In this document: positions 44,317-55,303 of the stretch, piece by piece
How the letters are laid out: the number at the start of each line of letters is the position of its first letter
Position numbering within the stretch: position 1 is the stretch's first letter
Source of the DNA: Lotus japonicus
Lineage: Eukaryota > Streptophyta > Magnoliopsida > Fabales > Fabaceae
Length of the DNA stretch: 64,000 bases
Direction of reading: 5' to 3'
Assembly: GCF_012489685.1 (NCBI RefSeq)
Contig: NC_080041.1
Coordinates: 24,231,780-24,295,779, forward strand
Translations under genes and position numbers: made by a program
Notes under the pieces: model-generated
What the model was told of the DNA's origin: nothing
The model's input: the letters and a program-made list of their open reading frames with translations, nothing else
Databases searched by the model: none

Positions 44317-44686
44317 CTAATGAAAAATAGACGTACTCCAGCTTTAATTATTTAAATGATAAATTAGCAGTTTGAAGAATTGAATTTTCATCCCGTGATT
44401 TAAACTTATCTCTCATTATATACCACATGTTAATTTAAAGAATAAAAGATATTTTATTGTTTGACTTACAAAGTTAATACTAAACGACCTACAAGTGTCA
44501 AATCAACAAGAGGTATCGATTGATTTTAACTGTTCCACAAGTGTCTAGTCAAAAAGACATGTCAACTTCAATTGTTCCAGTTGAAGAAAAAAGAAATTTG
44601 CTCAGTCACCATAATAAGGTGTGACAAGTGTCGTACAAGTGTCGCTATTGTGTTAGTGTCTGACATCGAACATTCCCTGTGCAATA

Positions 44687-44776
44687 GAGATTGTGAGTGC
44701 TAAAGTGGGGTGACCTGCTTACGCACACTAAAAGAATATGTTGATTTTGGTGTCCACATTTAGCACTCACAATCTC
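44687..44776. repeat. short hairpin, 22-bp arms
   Basis: GAGATTGTGAGTGCTAAAG at 44687 pairs with CTTTAGC-like sequence ending CACAATCTC at 44776, with one bulge and a loop of about 45 bases. The dimension resembles a microRNA precursor, but a small MITE is equally possible. Confidence 0.5.
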
Positions 44777-44877
44777 GTATGAGTTGTTGGCAATTATAAA
44801 GAATGCCCATGGATTATAGATTTCTGGTGCCGCCTCTAGTTTTGGAAGAGGTAACACGTTTCATGCTGAGCCCCTAG

Positions 44878-45140
44878 TCGTCGAGCTGGTCTACGACATG
44901 CTTGCGCATGCGTTCAGGGGTTTAGGGAGATCATTTGTTATTCTAATTGCAGCACTGTTGTTTAGATGCTTCAGACTCACTTTGATCTTTCGACTTTCTA
45001 GGCCAGAGCAACTGTGTGTTCGTGCCTTGCTTGAGTTGGATTGGCACGTTGACGTATGTCATATTCCCAGGGAGAAAAACAATGCTTCTGATTTTCTTGC
45101 TCGTGAGGTTTCTCGGCTAGGTCAGTCTCGTCGTGTTTGA
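44878..45140 (+). pseudogene. RNase H C-terminal relic (LINE-derived)
   Basis: One frame ends with VRALLELDWHVDVCHIPREK, NNASDFLAREVSRLG, the typical end of LINE RNase H domains (W-x-V...H-I-x-R-E-x-N-x-x-A-D-x-L-A). The N-terminal two thirds are unrecognisable. A trailing 3' UTR-like piece with an A stretch follows to about 45238. It lies between the two minus-strand EXL genes. Confidence 0.65.
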
Positions 45141-45442
45141 TCAAACCTATGTCGCCTATTATAATGCTTCTTTGCTATGATATGTTAGGCTAGTCTCTAT
45201 CTTTATTTAGCTATCCTTTTGTAATGGAAAAAAATTATGACTTTTATCCCAACGTAAACCGAAGTACTACATTGTAAGTTATAAAAAATGAAGAAGAGAT
45301 GGAATATAGAATCACCTCAATTTAATATTATATTTTTATAATCTTATTCAGATTACAATAAAATAAGAATGAACAAATTAAAGAATCCCATTATACTACA
45401 AATAAACAAAGTCAAGAGTTTATAAATCTTGATTTGTTAGCA

Positions 45443-46387
45443 TTAGACAAGTGTGGAACAAGCTGAGGTTTTAGGATCAACTAACGCAGGCAGTAAATAT
45501 TTTCGTCCACTGATGCCATTAGCATTGTAGCTAGCACCAGTTGTGGGGTCCACCAAGAGGTTCCCGGCGTAGCCAGGGTAAGCTCCTTTCCCATACACGC
45601 CGGTGCAAGCCGACGCAGCCTCCAAAGGCGCCTCTTTAGGTCCCTGAAAGTAGCCATTCCCGAAAGGGTTCGTGGCGGTCCCAGCTAACAGACTCGCCAC
45701 ATTGATCACCATTCCGTCTAAAGCGACATCGTTGTTAGGCGCAACAAGAGGCTTGTTCTGTGGACCGTAAATGGGTTGGTGAAATGGCCACGCGCACTGA
45801 CCAGGGCACTGAGTCTCAGAGTTACCAACCCAAATGTATGCAAACTTGGATGATCTCTTTCCGTTCACGCGTGCGCCATTAGAGGAACCGTGGGTCCCGC
45901 ACCTGCTGGAGCAGAAACCTTCCACTACCACATCAGCGGAGGTGAGAACCACGTTGATGGCGTTTCTCTGGGGACCTTTTGATGCGAGTTTGATGATTTG
46001 GTTGGTGGTGAGTGATTTTCCAAGAGAGTATTTCTCTTCAAGGATCTGGGTTCCTAGAGAGAGTGAGAGCTTGGGTGATTTGTTGTGGTAGTATTTCTCG
46101 GTGGTTTTCCACCATTTGGCGACAGAGGGTTGTGATGTTGTGGATTTGGGGGATGAGGAGAGGGAGGTGATGAAATCTGCAATGATGGCGCGTTGGGATG
46201 GGTTGAATTTGCCGTACCAGATGAGGTTCACTGAGATTTTGCCGGTGAGGAGAGGGCCTTTGTGGTATTGGAATTTCAGTAGTTGGGTTTCGGATTCAGT
46301 GAGTATCCTGGCTGAGGTCAAATGGAGGAGGGAAATTGTGAGAAAAATGGTGAATAGAACACTTGAAAAGTGTACAGGAGAGGCCAT
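45443..46387 (-). CDS. EXL: EXORDIUM-like / phosphate-induced protein 1 (copy 2)
   Basis: An intact, intronless 314-codon gene, nearly identical to copy 1 from residue 32 on. The signal peptide is different and four residues longer ([15 protein letters not shown]..., cleavage after LTSA). Other changes relative to copy 1 are few: AKWW for ATWW, GFCSS for GLCSS, SSNGARV for SSSGARM and GISG for GVSG. The last 75 nucleotides of the gene diverge far more than the preceding 700, which hints at gene conversion with a boundary there. Upstream it keeps promoter block A and a TATA box, but its promoter differs most from the other copies. Secreted PHI-1 family protein; likely functional. Confidence 0.95.
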   Translation of the reverse strand: MASPVHFSSVLFTIFLTISLLHLTSARILTESETQLLKFQYHKGPLLTGKISVNLIWYGKFNPSQRAIIADFITSLSSSPKSTTSQPSVAKWWKTTEKYYHNKSPKLSLSLGTQILEEKYSLGKSLTTNQIIKLASKGPQRNAINVVLTSADVVVEGFCSSRCGTHGSSNGARVNGKRSSKFAYIWVGNSETQCPGQCAWPFHQPIYGPQNKPLVAPNNDVALDGMVINVASLLAGTATNPFGNGYFQGPKEAPLEAASACTGVYGKGAYPGYAGNLLVDPTTGASYNANGISGRKYLLPALVDPKTSACSTLV

Positions 46388-46502
46388 TTGTGTTTTATGT
46401 AAGTAGATAAGAGAGACTGAAGAAAATAGTGCTATAAAGAAGAGAGGGATGTAAAATTGTAAGATGAAGTGAACTGATGGAGAAGGGATATGCGGTGATG
46501 GG

Positions 46503-46510
46503 TATATATA
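46503..46510 (-). promoter_or_regulatory. TATA box of EXL copy 2
   Basis: The minus strand reads ACTATATATACCC, about 115 bases before the ATG. Confidence 0.7.
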
Positions 46511-46560
46511 GTTATATGCTTAATTTGATTAGTTTGATATAACTTGACATGTGTTGCCAG

Positions 46561-46600
46561 GCCATCTATGGTTAACGCGGTGATATAATTTGATATTCCA
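46561..46600 (-). promoter_or_regulatory. conserved EXL promoter block A (copy 2)
   Basis: TGGAATATCAAA...ATCACCGCGTTAACCAT on the minus strand; see 43693-43730. Confidence 0.55.
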
Positions 46601-46795
46601 AAAGGGCATGTAAAAGTTTGACTATGAGTTTGCTTAGTTTCAAGTTGGCCTAATATTGAATCATTTGATGAAATGAAATTATGGAGATGGTGAGTGGAGT
46701 AAGGCTAGCCAGCTAAAACCGTTGGAAGTGCCAGCTTGATTACGCGTTCATGTTTTGGTTTTGTACTTTGAGAAGTGTATTACTGTTCGTAATGG

Positions 46796-46812
46796 TGTGC
46801 GGGGACAGGGAC
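46796..46812 (-). promoter_or_regulatory. partial EXL promoter block B (copy 2)
   Basis: Minus strand GTCCCTGTCCCCGCACA, the core of block B in copies 1 and 3. Confidence 0.4.
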
Positions 46813-47394
46813 AACAGTGGGGCAAGAAGACAATTATATTCCGCAGGGAGATCTAGTTTCTAATTGAAAATCAATATATATAAATTTATGGTTGATCTCT
46901 TCTTGTTTAGGGTGCACATGGATCGGGTCAACCCTATGAATCAATTCAACCCAATTCGATCTAATGGTAAAAATGCGAGTTGGATTGGACAAACGGGTCA
47001 ATCAGATGGATTTTATTACGATCCAATCATTTTTAGATGAGATATCGGATTCCATAATAATCCAATCCAACCCAACCCGAAATCCAATCGTATAATAATA
47101 ATATATAATTTAATATATATTTTTAATAATTTTAATTTTTACCAAACCTACTAGTAGGGTATGTAATTTACGAACATTATAATTTTATTACATTTAATTA
47201 AAATTTACACACATATCATAATTATTAATTTGAGTGATAATCTAAAATTATATTATTATAATTTCATTAATATTCCACCTCCACCATTAGCAACTCGTTC
47301 GGTCCTGTACACGCGCAGGCAACAGTCAATCTCAGCTCACTCGAAGTTCTACAATTAGGTATGATCTTTCTCTCTTTGAATGCTGCTATTTATG

Positions 47395-47610
47395 TCAGTG
47401 GTTTGTGAAGATCATGGGTGCGTGGTGGTAGGTTTGAATCTTGCACCTGATGAATCTCGCACAATGTGTTAGTTGTGTAGGTGCCAGTAACCCCAAATGG
47501 AGGCTGGATTGGTATCCCTCAGTGCTAGTAATCTGGTCATGATTTTATGAGTTTGTCCCTTGACTCCCTTCTCCTAGCCACCAAGTGACTTTTCTTTATT
47601 TGTACATAAA
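47395..47610 (+). mobile_element. SINE-like segment inside the hAT element
   Basis: Starts near a box-A-like TCAGTGGTTTGTGAAG, with box-B-like GGTTTGAATCTTG at 47432, and ends TTTGTACATAAAAAAA. A TSD is not resolved. About 200 bp fits a plant SINE. Confidence 0.45.
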
Positions 47611-47942
47611 AAAATAACAGAATTACATACTTCTTTTAAATTGTTATTACTTTTTAAGTAAATTGTATTCTTTTGATTTGATAACTCTTTTGGTTCAAAA
47701 TTAGTCTTGTAATCTTGTTAGTTATCTCTTTGATTCACAGAAAAGGAAAATTGGTCTTAAAAAATTTAACCTTGGATGCTTCTTTTATAGTTTCTTAATT
47801 TCTCTATCTTGGCTCTTCCTCACACAGGTTGGAGAGAAACACAGGAATTAACGTACATGACTTAATTTATACCATCATCAACATTTCCACAATTGCTTGG
47901 GGTTGTGTTCAGGACATTTTTACAAAGCCCTTTTTACTGCAG

Positions 47943-48124
47943 AACAGAGGAGCAGACGGAAACGCCCCTTTACTCAAAGACCTCTATTGCTGAGACCTTT
48001 GTAGTAGCCGGTAAGTGCGAAGAAGTACATGCTGATTTTTAAAAGTCAAAAGAAATAAGTTTTTTTGTTATATTATTCCCCTACAACTTCATTTGTAGGA
48101 GTTCCTTCAGGAACAAGCTGGTAA
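47943..48124 (+). pseudogene. two exon-like pieces, possible captured gene fragment
   Basis: An acceptor-like TTTTTACTGCAG precedes a 71-base open piece readable as TEEQTETPLYSKTSIAETF followed by a donor-like CCG|GTAAGT at about 48010. A second acceptor-like TTCATTTGTAG is followed by VPSGTSW and a stop. I do not recognise the protein. Exon-like structure within a non-autonomous DNA element suggests captured host sequence. Confidence 0.3.
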
Positions 48125-48554
48125 TATAGTCTATGTTATTGTTATATTGAAGCAGTACGAATGAAGAATGATTCATGATTCACTGATGAAGTTTTGAATT
48201 TTGATGAAATGAGTTTCAGATTCATTAATTAAGTATTCTGATAGGTACCAGCGTTGAAAGATAAGAAATACTGAATTCTATTGAAAGTATTATATGAAAA
48301 CTACACTGATTCTCTAGTATTTGAGAGACCTCTCCCTAATTTCCCAACTACAAATTAGATACACTCACTATTCTCCTCACCTTATTTATAGTCTCTCTTC
48401 ACTCTCTCTAATCTCTAACCAACTCACTAACAATTAACAAACCACATGATTTCCCTCACTAATTTGTTTGTAATTACTTGTCATATTTAAAGACTTGAAG
48501 AACTAGTTTAATTATGTGTTGTTGTATAGATGTATGTAGACGGTAGTTATGAAC

Positions 48555-48866
48555 TTATGATGTAATTGCATGTTAGAAACTTGAAGTATTTGTTTTTTAA
48601 TATTTTCAATAATTCAGATTTATTTTTATTTTAATATAGTGATCCAATCAATCCATCCAAACTAACCTGAAGATTGTTGGATTGGATTGGTTCGGTTCGT
48701 AAGTGAAAATTTATGATGTAATTGCATGTTAGAAACTTGAAGTATTTGTTTTTTAATATTTTCAATAATTCAGATTTATTTTTATTTTAATATAGTGATC
48801 CAATCAATCCATCCAAACTAACCTGAAGATTGTTGGATTGGATTGGTTCGGTTCGTAAGTGAAAAT
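48555..48866. repeat. 156-bp direct tandem duplication
   Basis: 48555-48710 and 48711-48866 appear identical by eye (TTATGATGTAATTGCATG ... AAGTGAAAAT). They lie in the right subterminal part of the hAT element, so binding-site motifs are doubled. Confidence 0.9.
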
Positions 48867-48965
48867 TTATGAAATTCAACCCAACCCAACCCAAACAGTT
48901 TTGATCGGTTCAGGTCCTGATTAGCCTGAAAATCCATCCAACCCAACCCATGCAGCCCTTGTTTA

Positions 48966-49231
48966 CACTTTAATTAGCTTATAGATTAATTTTCTGAGTT
49001 TGCGAGTTCTATAGAATTCAAAGTTTCAATTCGATCCATTGCTAAATTTAGCATTTTCCATTTTGAACTTCTTTGTTAATTTCACTACATCTGCTCGATA
49101 ATAATACCATTTAGATTTGGTATTTGTTCATGAAAATTACCCATTAAATTTGGATATGATATAAAATAATGCAAATATACTAAACAATGAACTAGGTACT
49201 GCTCGGAATTTTTCTCTAGCCGCCATGTGTC
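48966..49231. other. intergenic, no feature
   Basis: Short AT-rich stretch between the hAT TSD and the LINE. Nothing recognisable. Confidence 0.5.
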
Positions 49232-49289
49232 AAGATGGTGAAATGAGTCAGTGTGATAGTTTAGTTTATTTGATCAGAAACTCTGTGAC

Positions 49290-49860
49290 ATGAGTCGCGA
49301 ACCCACCTCAGCTAGGGTTCCAAACTCTATTGGCGGCGAATCTCCCTCCAAGGATGCTACCCAAGCAAAAGGCGATGGAGATGGCGGCGAGACGACGAGT
49401 GACGGAGATGGTTCCGACCGAAGGAAGGAAAAAGGCTTTCACCTGGGTGGAGAAAAAGCTAAAGGCACTTCCATCCCGGTTCGAAGGGAGGAGAAAGAAG
49501 TCGTGTGCAACGGCTACTCGAGGAGCGACGACGTCAGCTTGGGGAAGGAGAATAACTTCCACTGTAGTTCGGTCTTCACCCTTTTCGTTGATGGCATTTC
49601 TGACGGTGTCAATTATCTCCAGGTTCATGGGTTATTTGCTCAGATTGGGAGGGTTTTGAATGTCTTCATCCAGAGACAGAGGAAGATTGGGAGAAGCCAT
49701 AGGTTCGGGTTGCTAGATTCTCTTCTTTGGAGGTTGCTTCTCAGGCGATTAACCTCCTCGATGGGGTTCGTATGGGAGGAACACCATTGTTGGTTGCTCG
49801 GGCGAGATTTTCGCGGTGTGGAGTTGCTGGTACTAAGGTGTTTGCGGCTAGAGATCAGAG
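49290..49860 (+). pseudogene. LINE ORF1 N-terminus with RRM
   Basis: Starts MSREPTSARVPNSIGGE, a charged linker, then VFTLFVDGISDGVNYLQVHG and IGRVLNVFIQRQRK, the first half of an RRM. The frame shifts near 49700; the second half (ASQAINLLDGVRMGGTPLLV) is readable at 49727-49800 in another frame. The layout mirrors the RRM of the other LINE (VYVDGLSD, RVRDVFIQ). Confidence 0.75.
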
Positions 49861-49918
49861 ATCGTCGGAGCATGCTGGGGTTCTTGCTGGAATCGGGGAA
49901 GTGGGGAATTGACGTCTG

Positions 49919-50314
49919 TTGTCTTCTTCTAAGGATGAAGAAATGATGGTTTCTGGCCTCTTTAAAGACGGCTCGCCATCCCCATGCTTCTCAACTTCGG
50001 TGCTTTTCCCAGAAACCTCTTCTGCGGATGTAAGGGGTTTTGAGGCGGTGGATCTTTCTGCGGATGTTAGGGGTTTTGAGGCGGTGGAGCGAGAAGACGT
50101 GATGCTGACGTCCTGTGGGGATTTTGGATGCGATTGGACGAGAGACTCGAGTCCTTTTGGTAATCTCTGTGATGTACCCATAGTTGCCCCTTGCTGTTCT
50201 TTACCTGGTTGCTCTTCTAATGTGGTTTCCATATCTTCTAAACTGGGGGTTTCTCATAATCCTGGGTTTTCCTTACCCCGGGATCAAGTGAAAACCCGAG
50301 GGGAAGACCTATGA
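49919..50314 (+). pseudogene. LINE ORF1 continuation, unidentified
   Basis: 131-codon frame, Ser/Cys-rich, with a doubled SADVRGFEAV motif (30-bp direct repeat at about 50014-50080). No domain recognised; presumed part of ORF1 or its linker. Confidence 0.4.
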
Positions 50315-50827
50315 AAGGTGATGGTGGAGGTAGAAAGAAGCAAGGTGCTGTTGGGAGCTCTGGTGGTGCTGTGAATATAGAAGCAGGCTATACTGATGCA
50401 GAGTAGACAGGGAAAAAGTTGATGGTGTTGTTGGCGGAGATGTCGGAGGCCTATGGCGTATGGACTAGAGCGAGGAGTATCGTCTTTATGGGGAAGTGCT
50501 TATTTTTTAGGTATGATTTCCCATATGATATCCCTTTCTTTCAAATTGCCATTGAGATCAAGGTGTGCAAAGCTTTTCAGCGCCGTTGAGCGTGGGCTAG
50601 GGGCTGTATAGGTTTTTCCAAGTCCTTTGAGAGTTTTTGGGTATTGCGAGCGGCTTTTGGTTTTTGAGGCAGTTGCATTTGCGGCTTCTAGTTTTTTAGG
50701 CTATTGTTCTTATTTGCCACTGTTTTGGGATGGTTTTCTTTTTTGCTCTTTTTGAGGTGGTCAGCCTTCACCGTGTGAGTTTTTGATACCATGTTGAGGT
50801 TGTAAGGTTGTATTTCTTATACGTTTC

Positions 50828-50830
<3 letters not shown>

Positions 50831-50876
<46 letters not shown>

Positions 50877-50891
50877 TCCTTTCGAAAAAAA

Positions 50892-50928
<37 letters not shown>
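50831..50928. repeat. AT dinucleotide tracts (two)
   Basis: (AT)n at 50831-50873 and 50893-50928 separated by ATTCTCCTTTCGAAAAAAAAG; the same separator follows the second tract, so a unit was duplicated. Confidence 0.9.
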
Positions 50929-50931
<3 letters not shown>

Positions 50932-51087
50932 TCCTTTCAAAAAAAAAGATGGTACTCATTTCTTGCAACTATTATTCCTGCTCAGGCTTCATTGCCTTCA
51001 TTTCTGTTCGCGTCTGTGCCTTTTGCTCCTTAATATACACTTGCAATGCAACTCCTTATCCATCTGCATACGAAGTTCAACATTCTC

Positions 51088-53634
51088 TGTAACGCCCCGA
51101 TTTCTCGAGTGTCACACAGTAACCAAAACGTCGTGAATTTTCGTCGTTTAATTAATTAATCTTCAATTAGTGACAAAAGTTCAATTTTACAAAATTCATG
51201 AAACTTAACCATTTCGAACTTGCGGAAATAATCATCAACGTAAACCTCAAGCTTTATTAATCATTGAAAAGAGTATGAAATAAATATCCGAAAGAAAACT
51301 TCAAAGTAAATTACATCAAGTTAAAATATCTCAACTAAAATAAAGTAATAGTTCAATGCTTCCAAAACTCGGTACTCTCAATCCCAAAAGAAAATGGATG
51401 TCTCTCAACCCAACCCAAATCCTTGGCCTCTTTCTCTTTATCTTCTTCCTCTTTATTTGAAGAGTAGTCGTCATCCAGTATAACAAATAATGGGTCGTCG
51501 TCGTTATCTTCACGACCATCTACCCCCCCCCACATATAACAAATAAACAAGTAGCGGAAGGGTCAGATCGCAAACAAGATAATCATAAACCAATCATAAA
51601 GCACAATAATCATTCGCCTATGAAATTAAGTTTTATGACAATTAGTTAGTTAGACTAGCGCATCCTCACATCACACAACCCACCAAACCTTCCTTGGCCA
51701 ATCTCGATCATCCGCAGATGAACAATTCTCGGAGGGGACACACCGTACAACCCTCGATCATGTGGGGAACACACCGTACACCCACAAGATCACAAGGTGA
51801 CCGCAGTCAACCAAATCACGTGGGGACACACCGTACAACCCACAAACACCCTCGCGTGCAAGTAACCGTTTGTCTCTAACGGTACCATCGTTCTCATGGT
51901 CCATAGTCTCACCTAGACCTATGTTCCATTAATCACATTTTCATTTTTTTTTTACTTGCAAGCGAGTTATTTATCTTTCTCTTATATTGAGGCTCGAAGT
52001 CAAGTCTTCCTAGAGTCTTTTATTCTCTTCACGACACTAAAGATAGCAACACAACATTCACAGTGCACAAAAGGGAATTACGGCTAGGTGAGCGACCCTT
52101 TTGTACAAATAACCAATTAAATAGTGTGAAATCATTTAAGAAAAGCCATATACATAAAATCATGCATATTATGTCACAACATCACCACAAGACAAGTACC
52201 AAGGCTCATGAAGTCAAGCTTAACAGCATATAACTCACAGCATCTCCTAAACACATGTTCCTAAACAAAACTTCAAAACATCTTCGCAACTCAACATATT
52301 GATAGCAGAAACAACTTTCACCAAAACAGAGCCACATAATGTATCTTTCAACCAAAAATCACGTATGATACCTTTCTGGAAAGCTATTTTAAATATCTAC
52401 AACTCTCTAGTTAAACACTAGTTCATTTGAGTCCCATAATTAGGTGATATTTGGCCTTAAAGCTTACTGTCCGGAACAGGAAAGACAACAGGTGTAACAG
52501 TTACTAAAAACGACCCCCAGATCACATTACTAAACCAAAAATTATGATTTTTATATGTCTGGAAAGCTACTTCGAAAATCTACAACTTTCATTTAATCAC
52601 TTTTTCATTTGACGACCATAAACAGGTAAAATGGGGCTCTGAAGTCCGCTGTCCAGTACAGGAAACTGGCAACGAAACACCCACCTCTAGTTTAAGCTAT
52701 AAACCATTTCAGCCCAAGGCTTTAAGCTATGTTCCAGCAATAAATATCAAATCACATAGGTCTCATATCATAATAGTACAGCAAGCAAACCTTCAACCCA
52801 AACCCTCATGCAAACCCTCAACAATCAAGATTCTTCACAACCAAACATAGCAACAAGTCCCTAACAAACTACCCAAGTCCTAGGACCAGCCCTTACCTTG
52901 ATTAAGAGTGAAGAAATCAGAAGTTGGGTGATGAAGAAGGGATCAAAAGCTGCTGTCCAAGACCCTCTCTTCCCTCCTACTCGAGCTCTCTCTCTCGCAG
53001 GTCTCCCTCTCTCTCTCGCGCGCGCACAAGGTGGCGGTGGTGGCTTGGGCGGCGGCGCTCCTCTTCTCTCTCAAGCTCTATCTTCTCTCTTTTCCTCTGG
53101 TTTCTAACGTGAAAGAGTGTGGGTGCAACTTCTGTTTTCTGATTCTTAGAAAATAGGGTTTCCCCCCCCCCCCCCTCTTGACTAAAACCCATGCAAACCA
53201 ACATGTGGGCTAGGGTTTGGTTTTTACCTTTTTAAGCCCAAACCACTTAAACCTATGGCCCACTAATCAACCCTAATCAGGTCTGAACATAATTAAAACC
53301 CAACTATTTTTAATTAAAAACCCAACCAAATTCGGAATAAAAATAAAAACACATTAATAAATTCGCTGGCACTTTACAGCCAGAACCCTGCTCGGTAAAA
53401 TTCGAATATATCGAGCTACAGAGGTCGGAATGACCTGATTCCACTTCGAGCATTTTCTACACTTAAAGAGATACAACGCTCATGAAGGAAGTTTTCCCAA
53501 ATGAGATAGTTAAGAGCCTCTAAAAATTCGTACAAAGTGTCATCCAGAATCTGTAAAAACTCAAACCTTGTCAAAACCTTCATTTTTATTCAATTTTCCA
53601 CCTGAATAGTATAAAATGAGTTTAGGGCCTTACA
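51088..53634 (-). repeat. chromovirus D 3' LTR
   Basis: 2547 bp. Close to 56932-59427, but with about 50 bp of extra length, partly the GCGCGC-rich leader (about 53018-53070) and a longer C-run at 53162. The splice-donor context (AAG|GTAAGG on the minus strand at about 52897) is retained, while the acceptor AG seen in plus-strand LTRs is absent. Confidence 0.93.
51366..51534 (-). pseudogene. degenerate LTR ORF (acidic type)
   Basis: The minus-strand frame includes DDDYSSNKEEEDKEKEAKD and HPFSFGIESTEFWKH, sharing DDDYS-x-x-EEE with the ORF at 30382-30744. It starts next to the C-run (G-run on the minus strand). The equivalent in the other LTR is at 57197-57385. Too short and variable to call functional. 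Confidence 0.35.
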
Positions 53635-54214
53635 ATACCACCCTCCTTAAAAATAGTTTCTTCCTCGAAACTACTATAGGAAGACACACCACGCTTCCAT
53701 TGCGCACGGTGATACTATCCACAAATTTCTCAGTCGTCTCGACGCATAGGTTATCGTCCTTAGTCTCATCTTTCTGGTCTTCATGTGACATCTCTAGTGG
53801 TCTAGTTCCACATCATTTTCACAAAGGAAAACGTCTCTCCTTAACGTTCCTTTCATAGTCCAACACCAACTATCATTCCGATCACCATTTTCCAATATCA
53901 AGTTGATCAGGCTCAATATCCAAAAGATGGCAATCAGGAAAAATATTTGGTAAGGATGTTCAAGTCACTCTCATTTCACTGTCTATAACCTAGACACCCG
54001 TTGTAGAACCTCACGGAACTCTTCCGTTAGAAAACGACCCAAACTGCCTCATTGCAGTCACACAAAACAACAAAAGTTTAAGTCAAACAGGTGTTATGCT
54101 CATGCCGGTACACGTTGGTCGGCGTCCCGCCCAGGTGATCCGGATGCAACATCAACAGCTCAGACACAGGAAAACAAACTTTTCGGACACCGAGCTCAAA
54201 GGTTTCATCCACCA
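53635..54214 (-). other. chromovirus D internal 3' part, decayed
   Basis: On the minus strand the polypurine tract AAGGAGGGTGG abuts the LTR at 53635, preceded by TTTCGAGGAAGAAACTA, which parallels the pol end of element E. No coding frame survives. Confidence 0.6.
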
Positions 54215-54665
54215 ATTCACTCGTTCGGTAGTTCCATCCACCACCTAGTCCATTCGACGGTTCCATCCACCATCTGGTTTGTCCGATCTATGGTTCCATC
54301 CACCATATACGATCTTTGGTTCCATCCACCAATCTTGTCTTTCCTGATGCTTTCATCCACCATCTCGATCTGACCAATGGTTCCATCCACCATTCCTGCT
54401 TCACCGATGGTTCCATCCACCATCTCATCGACCTTGATGGTTCCATCCACCATCTCGATCGACGCACTCCGTTCACTGACTCCATCCGCCATCTCATCGA
54501 CCTTGATGGTTCAATCCACCATCTCGATCGACGCACTCCGTTCACTGGCTCCATCCGCCATCTCATCGACCTTGATGGTTCCATCCACCATCTCGATCGA
54601 CGCACTCCGTTCACTGGCTCCATCCTCCATCCTTTCTTAGCCAATGGTTCCATCCACCATCTTTG
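54215..54665. repeat. tandem array with 69-bp unit
   Basis: A simple motif GGTTCCATCCACCAT recurs about a dozen times. Within 54421-54630 a higher-order 69-bp unit (GACGCACTCCGTTCACTG at 54461, 54530 and 54599) repeats three times. Since 69 is divisible by 3 all frames stay open, explaining long MVPSTI- or WWMEPS-type frames that are not genes. Confidence 0.92.
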
Positions 54666-55295
54666 CTAAGTGAGGAAAAACAAAATCGAGAGTGTAACAC
54701 AGTCACACAAAACACCACAAAAACGTAAGGAAGACATTGACTCGGTCAGTGTTCTCCCCCGCCTCTATGCCTCAATAATGAGCCTTCAGCACACCAAATC
54801 ACATCACACACATATCACAAACCATTCAAAAAATGAAATAACACCAAATATTATTTATTTTACCAAGTCTGACACAAAGTCTCGTTGTGGTCAGGCGTGT
54901 CCCACTTGGAGCGTCCATTCCAATCTCAATTTTTGGTAAGCGACAACCCTTAATTAAAACAACCTTTCAATCCCTCACTTTTCTTCGATCTTACAAGTAG
55001 TGTCAGCACGCATCCGAAAACCTGGGAGATGTCATGCAAGTTCACCTCAAGGGTGACATACAAGGCAACAACAACCCTTAGATATCTAGCAATCATCTTC
55101 AAATAGACCTTGATATCACGCTCGTACTAGGGCGCTTATCTAAAAAAACGCTCGTACTAGGGCACTAGGCGCCAAATCCAAATCCAATTGATCAACCGTT
55201 TATAAGCTAATCATCATCTTAATACCTAACAATCCATACTTCATCTCTTGTTTCAGAACTATCCTCATTCAGACCTTAAATCAATCTTTCACTTA
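54666..55295 (-). other. chromovirus D internal filler
   Basis: Degraded sequence. At about 55110-55160 CTCGTACTAGGGC is repeated twice. No gene or RNA supported. Confidence 0.5.
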
Positions 55296-55303
55296 TCCAC
55301 AAG

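Larger units (their letters stand above)
46910..48957. mobile_element. hAT-like element, 2.05 kb, non-autonomous
   Basis: The ends GGGTGCACATGGATCGGG and (reverse complement of the right end) GGCTGCATGGGTTGGG form short imperfect TIRs, flanked by the perfect 8-bp duplication cttgttta (46902-46909 and 48958-48965), the hAT signature. Subterminal regions are full of AACCCAACCCAA-type motifs. No transposase frame is seen. The interior has exon-like pieces (about 47943-48124), a SINE-like segment and a 156-bp direct duplication. Confidence 0.85.
49240..50945 (+). mobile_element. internally deleted LINE with RRM ORF1
   Basis: Flanked by possible 8-bp duplications aagatggt (49232-49239 and 50946-50953), with an A tract at the right end. 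It contains an ORF1 start with an RRM and a Ser/Pro-rich part, but no endonuclease, RT or RNase H. It is therefore a 5' end joined to a 3' end, a non-autonomous derivative of an RRM LINE related in type to 31196-37355. The right border within AT/A repeats is approximate. Confidence 0.65.

Noticed and set aside
50768..51092. Ile-Tyr repeat frames
   Set aside because: Translations of AT dinucleotide tracts.
54288..54669. Long repetitive frames on both strands (MVPSTI-type, WWMEPS-type)
   Set aside because: Tandem array with a period divisible by three keeps all frames open; no independent coding evidence.
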